Shown here in pieces: positions 21,339 to 31,157 of a stretch of DNA of 64,000 nucleotides; the first letter of the stretch is position 1, and every line of letters begins with the position of its first letter. The position numbers were made by a program, and so were the translations under genes. Below the pieces are notes generated by a model. That model ran no database searches. It was given only the letters and a program-made list of their open reading frames with translations, and had not been told where the DNA came from. The DNA lies in the NCBI RefSeq assembly GCF_000005505.3, contig NC_016132.3, positions 29,402,914 through 29,466,913 on the forward strand, in the 5' to 3' direction. Source of the stretch: Brachypodium distachyon. Lineage: Eukaryota; Streptophyta; Magnoliopsida; Poales; Poaceae.

Positions 21339-24300
21339 TCACACGACATCAGAGTTCCGCCCGTATCCGCTAGTCTCCTCTGCCACCATCGTCCAGCCGT
21401 CCACAATTTTCTCTGCATATGCAGCCTGCGCACATACCAAAGTGGGATATTCTATAAAGAGGTGTTTTATGTCAAGTAGAAAATGGACCATTAGAACCAA
21501 CCAGGTTGGCCGGAAACAGCAAAATGAAGCAGCTTAGCTTAGATGTTGAAACATGGGTTCTCTGTCAACAAAAATGCATTGTCTCATCAGAAGTAAAGAA
21601 AAGAATGCATTTATTTACTTTTCTTGAGACACTGCATTTTTGTTGTCAGAGACCCAGGTTTCAACATCTAAGCTAACCCGTGCACTGATGCAGCCAGGTT
21701 GGCTGGAAACAACCAAATGAAGCAGATGATATGACAGAGCTAAGCATTCTATTTATTTACTTTTGATGAAACAACGCATTTTTGTTGACACAGAACCCAG
21801 GTTTCCACATCTAAGCTAAGCTGCTGAGGAATTATGATGGAGCTTTTTTTGCGGGGTTGGCATGACGTGTGTGCCTGTTCGCCATGTATCAGTTCTCTCA
21901 TCCTGGATAACACAACCATCTGTGCTAAGTTATCCTCTTCAGAGAAGCACTGAACACGTTGGAATCTCCTTTGGTGCAATACAGGAATGTCTGCAGAATT
22001 TACCAAAGAGAAAATCCAGGCGGCGGTGCCATACAACAGAAGATGCATAAGATACAGGCGGTCCGGCACATGGCAGATGAGGCGGCACATGATTTAGCTA
22101 AATTTGGTTGTAGCGTGCTTCTGCTTCCTGGTATAATGTTTCTCCTGTTTTCTTGTGTCACAGATTCTATGTAGACTTATTTACTGGTGAATGAATGAAG
22201 CTCAAGGATTTTCACAAGAAAAAACATTGATGCGACACCATGTGCAATTTATTCCACCAAGCATTTCATGGGTGAAATTCTACAGTTCCATATAATAACC
22301 AATTATCTAATTAATGTGGAAGGTGCAGAACAATGCCATGTAAAAAGTCCTGAAAAGGTGTTTCAACTAGGGACGTTGGCACAAAAGGACAGACACAATG
22401 TTTCGAAATTTTGAATAATACCTGGCTTCTAACATATCCTTTCAGCATATCCAGAAAATCTTCTCTCCTTTCTTCGTCTAACCTGCTGAGTTCAATTTTG
22501 TTATTTTCCTGCAGATTAAGTAACCATGACGTAAGATATCTGCCATGAATCTCAAATATCCTGACATTGGTCATGTCACCAAAGTAGACATGCTCTATAA
22601 GAAAGTGTGAAACAATAAAGATGAACACACTGCTGGCAACAATCTTATCAACACAATTTTGAGTGAAGCAGAGTAACTCCTGCCACCTATGGGCATGTGA
22701 GAACTTTTCAGATTTCAGTGTGAATTCCAGTGAAATTCTTGCATTCTAAATGGGTCATCAAGGGTTTCATCGCAATAGCAGTGAATTATGATTCGTGAAA
22801 AGGTATGCTTCAAGGGTGTACTCACAAATGTTAAGTATGCTTAAAAAGTATGAATAAAGGATACTGAAAATAATTTTGGCATCCATATGAATCCGTCAGT
22901 ATTTCCTACGCCAGCTCTACTACTAATTCCACATATACAAACAACATAATAGGAGTGGAAAGAAATTGGCACACGAGGTTAGAGACACCATACAGGAAGA
23001 CTGGTTTCTTGATACAGATGACCGGAAGTAATTTTGTACCACTCAACCAGAGTACAACATCATCAACAAGGTGATCTAGCTTAACTGGAAACATAACACA
23101 GAAGTGATACTCCCTCCTTTTCACAAAAGTTGCCGTATGTGGTTTTGCTAATATGTACTAGTAATATACATGATAGGTAACCACAATTATCAGCAAGAAC
23201 TTTTGAAGACTAATCTAAATTTCATGTCTTAAAAAACACATATTAATAAGGCGAAGTATCCGGTGAAAACCACCTCTACGGTGCAAACTGTGAAAACTCC
23301 ATCGAAAAAAGTTCAAAAAATTCTCAAAAAAATCACATATGTTAGAAAAGTCATGTTTTATATGTGTAAAATTTCAAGTCCAAACTCAATTTCGTTTGGT
23401 AGTAGCAAAAAAGACAAATTCTGCATGAATAGTGGTTTTTCAGTGTTTGACACTAGTCATTGTAAATTTCTCTTTTTAATTTCTCCTATATGCTTTTGAT
23501 TTTTAACTTGAAATTTTGCAGGTTTGTAGAACATCACAGTCCCAACATATGGTATTTTTTTAGAATTTTTTTGAAACTTCTAAACGTGGTTTTTATGGAG
23601 TTTGCACCGAATGAGGGTTTTCACCGGATACTTCGCCTATTAATAAAGTAAATCTTGGCCAAAAGCCTTGTCTTAACGAAACCAAATACGAGAACCTTTG
23701 TGAAAAGGAGGGAGTAGGATGTATGGTAATTCAAAGAAACAATTTTCTTGAAAAAGTAAAGAAACTAATGGTATCTCATATTATCACACTTTTATGAGCT
23801 AAAAGGAATATTAGCTGATGCTTACACAACCATTGGCCTTATCATACTCATTGCGTTCCTTTAGGCAAAATGAATGTTAATTACCTTGATTCTCTCAAAT
23901 TCTCTTAATGCGCAGCACTTAGCGTCTTCAGTAGCCCTTATTGTTTCCCTCAACTCCTCAACTTTCCGAAGCCTAGCTCTATCACCACCAAATACTTTCG
24001 ATGATGCAGCTTCGAGTTTCTCAATCCTTGATTGTAATGATGCAAGGTCTGACATGAGTGTCTGCACGGTCAATAATGCACTTGCCCGATCAGAGAATGC
24101 AGTATGGACAGACAGCATTATCCCCAAATGTTCATGCAAAGTATCCTGCAAAAAGAAACAAGTAACGTAATATGATTGATTTGATAAAAGAAAAGAGATT
24201 ATAAAACATGTTTGGACAACATGAAATAGTACCAGATATTTAACAGTTTGTGTATTCAAATCTCGACATGTCCTGCTAGCTTTGACAGCTGCCATTGCTA

Positions 24301-27300
24301 TACGTTTGCTGTCAGCAGCTCTTATCCTCTGAGAGTCATATGTAGCCTCCTCAGTCTCAAACTTTGTAAGTTTGACGAATGCCAAGCCAAGAGCACCCAT
24401 TGTTTCACCCATATCTTGCTGTGCCTTGACAAGTGCTTCAGCCTATGGAAAAGAAGGAAATATAGAAAAAACTCATAAATCAAATATTTAACTACATTCA
24501 AACACACAAGGTGCATACTACCAATACTTGCTCCAGTGCTTCCACACAAAAAAAAAGAAGAAAAAACACCTACAGTATGACTTACAACAGTTTTATGTTC
24601 AATGCTCCATCAATCATTTGTTCCATCTCTATCTCGTGGCGATCCAAAAGATCACAGCTACCCAACCAGCTAATATCCAACGCCCCATGTCATTTCAATT
24701 ATGTATGTTGTACATCACGTTTTGGTTACCCACCAATGTCACTGGTATACCCGGCAACTCTGACCCCATCAATTATATAAACCCAAGTAATTACAAATAA
24801 GTCCCATTAGTTTTTCATCACCACTAAATCGTAAAGCTTTCAATCAATCATGGAAACCTAAATTAATTAGAAAGAATCCCAATAATTTAAAATTAAACTC
24901 CAATCATTTGGACAATTTCTCTCGCCAATAATTTTTCATAAATAGTTAAGATGTGTTGCACGTGCGCAGTTACAAGCGCTACCGAGCATGCCACAATCTT
25001 ATAACTGCCCGCAGTGTGGGCCCAACTGACATGACTATTTCCCTCCAAGGCCCCAATGTACACAGGTGCCGATCTTGAATCAAATGGGAAAATAAGCACA
25101 AGAAGAACCCGCTCTAAACTATATTACTCCTTCTGACCCATACTTGTCTCAAATATAGACATTTAGTACAAAGTTGTACTAAATCAGTGACAAGTAATTC
25201 TGGCCCGAGGGAGTACTAGTTTACTAGATCTCTATTTTATAAATGACTGGTTGAATTCAGCATTCAACTAACAGTTATATCAGCTGACTTCAATGTGTGC
25301 TAATAGTTTCCATTTCTCCTGTTGTGTTTTGACCAATTTTCCATCTAAGATATGACTCTTCTTCCCTTTCAATACCTTCTTCGTCCTTTAGCTCCCAAAA
25401 TTTAGTGCTTAACTGCATGGAACCATACTAACACGACGAAAGCCCATACTACAGTAAATGCTTGCTTTCACACTAGAACATCTTCATTGGTCCATCTTGC
25501 TTCTAAATTCAACATGAATGAGGTGGAGGGGAAAGAACTAATTTCTCTCTTGCATGGGATACAAGATATTGAATAAACAAAGAACCAAGATACAATTACA
25601 TGTTGGAGGGTGTTGTATCTATGTTTGCTGAAGCTGATTGAGAAACCCAAGAATTAAGAAACAACCTAAAGCGTATTGGGAAGATCTTTCTATTAGAAGA
25701 CATGAGCATTGCCCCTCCCTAGAAGCAAACTTAGATACACACCATTTTAGATGATAGTAGTTACAAGGCCTTCTAGTTCTTGCAAAATGACCAAGCACGA
25801 CACTACTTCAGATGTGTTAAGCTTTTGGCATGGGAGAATGTTAATTACAGGCCAATACTACAATCTGATGGGCATTGCATCAAAAGATTGTAATTTTGTC
25901 TTCAAAACATACAATGACTTCTAGTGGGAAGCCAAATTAGAACCATAGAACAACTTATAGTTGTGAGAATAGCAGAATGCACAGTTCATAACTACTTAGA
26001 ATATGAAAATCATGAGAATATATATGTTTTGCTATTTCTCCTGTGACTGCAAAATTAGTTATTTCTATGTCACCGGTGAGAACAGTTCAATTCAGACACT
26101 AAGATCCGTGCTACTTCCTCTGTTCCTAAATTCGTGTCGTTGTTTTAGTATAAATTTGAACTACAACAACTACAAGAGTTTAGGATTGGAGGGAGTAGTA
26201 CAATACAAAAAAAAAGATCTTGATCACACAGCTATCAGCAGTTGCCTAAAAATAAACATTCCCAAGTCAACTGAGCCATAGCCACTCCCATTAAAATATA
26301 GTAACAGGAATTACTCTGCATTACCTTGATTGCAATAGCTTCCAGCAAGGTTTTAGAATAAAAAAATGTTAGAACATTTCATCTCACAACTAATATGTCA
26401 TGGGCATACATCCCTAAGGGGCGCAGCCCTAGGTATCCAAATAAGGGATGCTATCCCAATATAGTATCCCCAAAATTAGTTAGGCAAAAGATTAAGATAG
26501 AAATTATGATATGGTTTGTTAGGAAAGTAGTGATATGGTTTGTTAGCTAAGTAGTGATTAGTTTCTTGGATGTCAAGTCAAGTCTTCCCCCCACCCCCTG
26601 TAGTCGTTACGAGTAAGTCAAGAATAAACCAATCTAGTTATCTCCCCCCTGCCCTTGAGGTGAGGCTACATTCATGGAGCTGTCACGCCTCTTGGGTCCA
26701 GGACCACCCCGTACAGGCCCTAGAGGCATTATCCCCCAAGTTCATGACATAATATGACAGCAGCTTGCAGATTTTGTTCTGGACGTAACTAGTAATAATA
26801 CATATTGTCTTCTCAGATGTGTCAGATCCAGACAACTCGTGGAATTACCATGCTTCTTGATTCCATTCCGGTGAATTCAGATTTTGCGCATGGAACAGAA
26901 GTACAGAACATTCCAGCACCAGGTCATGTAATGTTCCATTCTGGTCATCTATACAGTGTGTACATGCATAAGACACGACACAAAACGAGAGATCAAGGAA
27001 GAAAACTAGAAAGGAAACAATGGCGAAACCCACCTGTTCGCTCAATAGTCAATACCCAATTGGAAAGAGCCCAATTAGTCAATGCAACAAATCAGTATAT
27101 TACCTAGAACTTAATTTCCCTGAAATAAGTTTACAACTTAGTAGTACCATACGGCTTCGGGGGAAAGAAGTGACACTATAGCTGCCTTTATATAGGGGTC
27201 TGCTCATCAAACAACACGGAGCAAATAGCAACAACGTTGTCAGTAAGTCCCCGCGTGATGTGCCAACTGTACAGGGATGACCGGAATGAATCTTCTGGTC

Positions 27301-28348
27301 GGAAAGTAATGCAGTGACCAGATTTCTGGCCAATACAAAGTAAGTGTGCTCGCTGAAGGCCATTCCAGACGGACAGAATGGAATTAATAAGTATATATGG
27401 AAAGATTACCTGCTGTGATGCGCTACTGAGCTGCTGCTCCCAGTCCTGCAGCTTTTGCTTCTTCTCCAGGAACTCCTTGTCCTCCTCCACCAGAGGAGGC
27501 TTCACGCCACCCCAGTCCGTCACCATCGACTGCTTTAGCTCCTTGAATATCCGCAGGAGGTCCCTTCCGCCCTTGGCCGGCTGGACGACGTCCTGTGGCG
27601 GGGACACGGTCTCTTCCCCGAGCAGCTGCCGTGGCAGCCGCGCTGCGCCATCGAGCATCCGCGAGGCCACGTCGGTGCTGCTCGGTAGTGGCATCTTGCC
27701 CTCGGCCTGCAGAAACACGCGCAGCTCGTCGCTGGCCCCGATCGCGGGGTGCTCGGCGAGACGCCACAGGTACCTCTCGAGCGCTGCGCGGCGCTGGGCC
27801 ACGAACTCGTCGCGCTGCATGACCTGGCTCTCGACGGTGTTCTTGTCGGGGCGCGGGGGCACGAAGTGGCCGCGGAACGCTTCCGCGAGCCGGTCGGCGA
27901 GGGTGATGAAGTCGCGGAAGCGGCGTCGGACGGCGTGGCGGCGGTGGTCGCAGCGGCGGGCACTGGTGACGAGGTAGGAGATGTAGGTGGGGGCAGATCC
28001 AGGGACGAGGGAGGTAGCAGCAGCCTCGGCCTCGGTCTCCGGGTCGGAGACAGCGATGTGGGCATACTCGGACGCCGCAGCGCGCGCGGATCTCGGGGAG
28101 GTGGAGGAGGAGACGGAGGCGGAGCGCGGGGAGGAGGCAGCGACGTCGGCATAGGACGGGGGATCGACGAAGGAGGAGGAGGAAGCGCGGGAGAGGGGGA
28201 AGGCGGCAGGGGTGGGAGGGGAGGGGGACGAGGTGGAGAGGAGGGGGTCGAAGGTGGTGGCCGTGGAGGCGTAGTCGGAGGCGGCGGCTAGGGGCAGCGT
28301 CTCCATGTCGCCGTCGGCGTCGCCGGCGGGTAGCGACGAGGACATCAT
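21339..28348 (-). CDS. SNX2: Sorting nexin 2-like protein (PX-BAR), five exons
   Basis: Predicted exons, transcript order: 28348-27410, 24442-24233, 24145-23885, 22508-22422, 21425-21339 (stop TGA at 21341-21339). Lengths 939, 210, 261, 87 and 87 bp give 527 residues. Every intron is GT-AG and every junction is phase 0. Residues 1-97 are a Ser/Pro/Ala-rich low-complexity tail. About 98-218 is the PX domain, with VRRRFRDF and the Pro-rich loop HFVPPRPDK that bind phosphoinositide. About 265-527 is the coiled-coil BAR/Vps5 region, with DMGETMGALGLAFVKL, KASRTCRDLNTQTVKYL, DTLHEHLGIMLSVHTAF, LEAASSKVFGGDRARLRK and, at the end, KIVDGWTMVAEETSGYG. In plants SNX2 proteins pair with SNX1 on endosomes for retromer-linked sorting of vacuolar receptors and membrane proteins. 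Start chosen at the first of two adjacent ATGs (MMSSSLP); the open frame upstream looks like promoter or transposon sequence. Intact frame suggests a working gene. Confidence 0.92.
21498..21830. repeat. Palindromic, partly duplicated element in SNX2 intron 4
   Basis: An arm at 21531-21590 (AGCTTAGATGTTGAAACATG...) is inverted at about 21628-21677 and again at about 21746-21828. In addition 21498-21530 (CCAGGTTGGCCGGAAAC...) is repeated directly at about 21692-21725. The RNA could form a long hairpin. It looks like a MITE that has been partly duplicated. The superfamily is not clear. Confidence 0.65.
23110..23714. mobile_element. Stowaway-type MITE in SNX2 intron 3, host of another MITE
   Basis: CTCCCTCCTTTTCACAAA at the left and its inverse TTTGTGAAAAGGAGGGAG at the right, flanked by TA at 23108-23109 and 23715-23716. 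This is the Stowaway (Tc1/Mariner) signature. The outer element without the insert is about 210 bp. Confidence 0.88.
23250..23637. mobile_element. Mutator-type MITE nested in the Stowaway
   Basis: Terminal inverted repeats begin GGCGAAGTATCCGGTGAAAA and extend with matches past 30 bp (GGTGCAAACT is shared too). The flanks are a 9-bp duplication TATTAATAA at 23241-23249 and 23638-23646. A 9-bp TSD is typical of Mutator-like elements. It is 388 bp and has no transposase. Confidence 0.85.
25127..25213. mobile_element. Short Stowaway-type MITE in SNX2 intron 1
   Basis: CTCCTTCTGACCCATACTTG ... AAGTAATTCTGGCCCGAGGGAG, 87 bp, flanked by TA at 25125-25126 and 25214-25215. The middle can form a hairpin (TTTAGTACAA...TTGTACTAAA). 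Confidence 0.8.
26114..26195. mobile_element. Short Stowaway-type MITE in SNX2 intron 1
   Basis: CTTCCTCTGTTCCTAAATTC ... GAGTTTAGGATTGGAGGGAG, 82 bp, flanked by TA at 26112-26113 and 26196-26197. Confidence 0.78.
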
Positions 28349-28487
28349 GGCAAGGGTACGGCGAGGCGAGCGTGCTAGACTGCTAGTGCAGGAGGATAGG
28401 CGAAGACGAAGTTTCGGGTGGTTTGTTGCGGTACCGCTACCTTCGTGGTTACTGGTTAGGTGGCTGAGAGCGTGAGATATGGCCATA
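28349..28487 (-). promoter_or_regulatory. 5' UTR and proximal promoter of SNX2-like gene
   Basis: About 140 bp between the ATG and the putative Harbinger end at 28488. No clear TATA box. If the transposon end is right, any further promoter sequence lies within or beyond transposon DNA. Confidence 0.4.
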
Positions 28488-29622
28488 GGAGCAACTCTAG
28501 CGTATACCCAAAAGAGGACCGAATCAAAAAATAACCGTGTGTTATGGGTTTTGTGGGAAAAAAGCTCATAGTAGATACCGAATAATTGTGTAAATAAAAA
28601 AGAAAAGTTCAGATTTACTGAATAGGAGCCCTCGAATCTGAACATGCTCGGTCCTGTCTCCCTCCATCTCGGTATCGAAGTGGCCTCGGAAAACGGTTGG
28701 CGCAGGAATATTTCAGCCCGCAGTGCCACGATTCTGTCTTTCCCTGTCTTCCCCGAGACGCCGCTCCTGCGATTTTGTGCCGCCACCAATGCAACCGCGC
28801 CGCCGGTCGCTATTCCGCTTATCTCCGCCGGTGCCCACACATCTACGCTGTCCGGCCGCTGCCCCGTGAACTCCCGCCACTTGTTCCCCCGAGCTAGGAG
28901 CACCAAAACCGCCGCCGTCGCCACAGCCGTTCGCCCGTTGTCCAGGAGCTTCGGAAGGATCCGTCACCGCCTAGCGGCAGAGAGGAGGCAAATTTCGCCA
29001 GATCTACAAGGAAATCCTTCACCCCCCACCGGAAAAGGTAAATTTCTCATCGAACTCGTGCCTTTCGATTTGGGGATCTCGTGAATTTTAGGGCTTTGTT
29101 GAATTTGCGAATTGCCGAATTCAGATGCAGTCATCAATGTTGTCCATTACCACGCTGCAATTTTCGTCCTCCTCTTTGTCCAACGACTCCTCCGACGAAG
29201 AAGTGAGCTACGGTGATCTCGAGAACATTTTGATGATTCTCGCTATGAAAGAGGTGGAAGACAAGGGGCAGCGTAAGAAGAGACGAGGATCAAAGCTTGG
29301 TCGTTGCTGCATCCCCCGCAATCGCGTGCTCGGCCATTCCATGTTGATGCAAGATTACTTCGCCGAGGCATGCACCTTCAGGGCACACCTATTCCGTAGG
29401 CGCTTCCACATGCATAGGCCTCTATTCGTGAGAATTTTGGAGGCATGCGAAGCAAACTGCTGCTACTTGAACTGTCGAAGAAACGCGGCCGGGCTTCTTG
29501 GGTTTAGTGCTTATCAGAAGATTTCCGTAGCCATGCAGGTCATTGCTTATGGCGTCACGGCGGATTACACCGATGAGTATCTTCGCATTGGACAAGATAC
29601 GACGCTTAAATCTGTCCGCATC
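28488..29622 (+). mobile_element. PIF/Harbinger element, 5' part only
   Basis: GGAGCAACTCTAGCG at 28488 resembles terminal repeats of grass PIF/Harbinger elements, and the transposase frame at 29125 follows in the expected position. The right part is missing because a Tat LTR begins at 29623. The end assignment is by resemblance only. Confidence 0.55.
29125..29622 (+). pseudogene. Harbinger transposase (HARBI1/ALP1-like), N-terminal part
   Basis: About 166 codons are open: an acidic Ser-rich start (SNDSSDEEVSYGDLEN), a basic stretch, then RNRVLGHSMLMQDYFAEACT, FRRRFHMHRPLFVRILEACE, GFSAYQKISVAMQVIAYG and DYTDEYLRIGQDTTLKSVRI. These are characteristic of the N-terminal region of plant PIF/Harbinger DDE transposases (the RRRFRM and TDEYLRIGESTT motifs). 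The frame then runs into LTR sequence at 29623, before the DDE catalytic domain. Upstream 28644-29084 is open too, but shows no family features. Confidence 0.85.
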
Positions 29623-30498
29623 TGTCGGAGCTCGAAACTCCGGCACTAGGGATGTCGGACACCCCTTTCTTGGTTCGGTGGAGGGCGAAGGGGATCGCCG
29701 GCGTGAGTAAAGACACGAAGTGTCGGCACGAGATTTACCTAGGTTCGGGCCACTCGGAGGTGTAATACCCTACGTCCTACTTGGATTGTATTCACTAGTT
29801 TGAGTGCTTACAGGTTGCTAGGGGGTTCCCAGGCTTTGCTACTTGTCCCTCTAAGGGGATACAACAAGTGCCGATGGCATTGGTCCTCCTTTTATAAACA
29901 AGGGGATACCACAAGTGCCGATGCATGCAACGCGACACGTTAACTAAACGCGTGTCAACACCACAAGTCCTATTCTACTGTTGATCCTCGATGGGCTTCA
30001 TGCAGCGCCCAGGGCACTGTTCGTGGTAAATAAAATGAAGTATATGGTAGCTGCCGTAGCCTTGGTGAGCAAGACTAGACCTGCCGATGTGACTCATGTC
30101 GGTGCATTTAATGCATTGTCTCTGCTGTCTTCACTATTCTGCCGACCCCACTTGTAAGCCCGAGCACGGGTAGCCAGGAATCACCCCAGTACCGGTGCCT
30201 AGGCCGTTGCGGGGGTAGCGTGCCGTTACCTTGCCAGGATGAGGCGTCCCAGGTAGCTGTTGTGGTGGTTATCTTTCTTATTCTGGATCTTGGCCTCGAC
30301 ATTGTCAATGGTGTCAGAGCTCTCAATCCCTAATGTGATGGTCTTGCCAGCGAGCGTCTTCTCATAACCCCGTTAACTGCTTTCTCGAGGGTGGGCTTCC
30401 CGGGTTCACCTTTCCTGGGAAGTCATCCTTGCGGGACCTCTGTCGTTGCAACCAACGCGTCAAGCATCGGTGGGACCCTGTGGGCCACTGGTGCGACA
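29623..30498 (-). repeat. LTR of a Tat-like gypsy, reverse orientation
   Basis: 876 bp from TGTCGGAGCTCG to GGTGCGACA. It shares AGGTTCGGGCCACTCGGAGG and TTTTATAAACAAGGGGATAC-like (TATA) features with the LTR at 41598-42620, though diverged. It is followed by the family polypurine tract in reverse (GTAGCCTCCGGGCGTGG). Confidence 0.8.
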
Positions 30499-30882
30499 GT
30501 AGCCTCCGGGCGTGGATCGGCAACCTTGAGTTCCTGGGTTGTGTTGTCCTCGGTCAGTTGCCAGGCTATGCCCTATCCGACGTGTGGGTCCCAAGAGTAA
30601 ACTAGGAACCCGGCCACGTAGGCCGCTGCCTCGATTCCGTCCGCAAGAGCGGAAGGGTCGGGCGCATGATCTCTGGCCTCACTCCCCACGAATAATAAAG
30701 AGCTATGGCCACGTCGCGCATATCGTCTTGATTCCTCCGAAACTTTAGGGCTCTTGATTGTTGATCATGGGGGGTGTCCGTTGCTACCCGCCTGTCTCAT
30801 ATAAATACCCAAGACCGACAGCGCAAGGGTTTCCCCACTGCCACTGTCCTCGTCATTGCCCCCAAGCCCCCTGCGCTCCAAC
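30499..30882 (-). mobile_element. 3' internal end of the same Tat-like gypsy
   Basis: Corresponds to 42621-43020 of the full minus-strand element (shared GGTTGCCGGGCTACGCC-like, CCGACGTGTGG and TCCGCC-like blocks). It includes CATATAAATACCC at about 30799, a possible plus-strand TATA for the family's antisense ORF. The remainder of the element is absent. Confidence 0.6.
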
Positions 30883-31157
30883 TGAAAGATCGATATAGTC
30901 AACTAGAGAGGGGGGGGGTGAATAGGCGACGAAGATGTAACTTCGACAATGTCCATATTGGTGGACTTATATCAAGGAAAGATGAGTGTGTGTTGGCGAA
31001 CTCGATGGCTAACAAGGACACAGGGGACACGATTTACCCAAGTTCAAGGCCCTCGATGAGGTAATACCCCTACGTCCTGCTTGTCGGATCTGTATCGATG
31101 AGTCGATTACAATGGGGTGCCGCAGAGTCTAGATGCACCGAGTCGTCGAGTGCGTCT
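30883..31157 (-). repeat. LTR-like fragment related to 19175-19400
   Basis: Starts TGAAAGATCGATATAG, has a run of nine G, and then matches the 19-kb repeat (TTCGACAATGTCCATATT, CAAGGCCCTCGATGAGGTAA). It is cut by the Copia LTR at 31158. Confidence 0.6.

Larger units (their letters stand above)
24443..27409 (-). other. SNX2 intron 1 (2967 bp)
   Basis: Begins GTAATC and ends CATAG on the minus strand. It contains two short Stowaway MITEs and otherwise AT-rich sequence. Frames such as 26805-27107 have no recognisable product. I see no nested gene. Confidence 0.85.

Noticed and set aside
22906..23124. 72-codon minus-strand frame between SNX2 exons 3 and 4
   Set aside because: Not needed for the SNX2 frame, lacks proper splice sites and overlaps the Stowaway MITE end.
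27749..28291. Gly-rich 180-codon plus-strand frame
   Set aside because: Shadow of the GC-rich first exon of SNX2 on the other strand.
28349..28924. N-terminal extension of SNX2 (a 578-codon frame starting at 28924)
   Set aside because: The extension covers 5' UTR and Harbinger sequence, and known SNX2 proteins start with a short acidic/Ser-rich tail as given by the MMSSSLP start.
28644..29084. 146-codon plus-strand frame upstream of the Harbinger transposase
   Set aside because: No recognisable features and lies between transposon end and transposase start; it may be untranslated leader.
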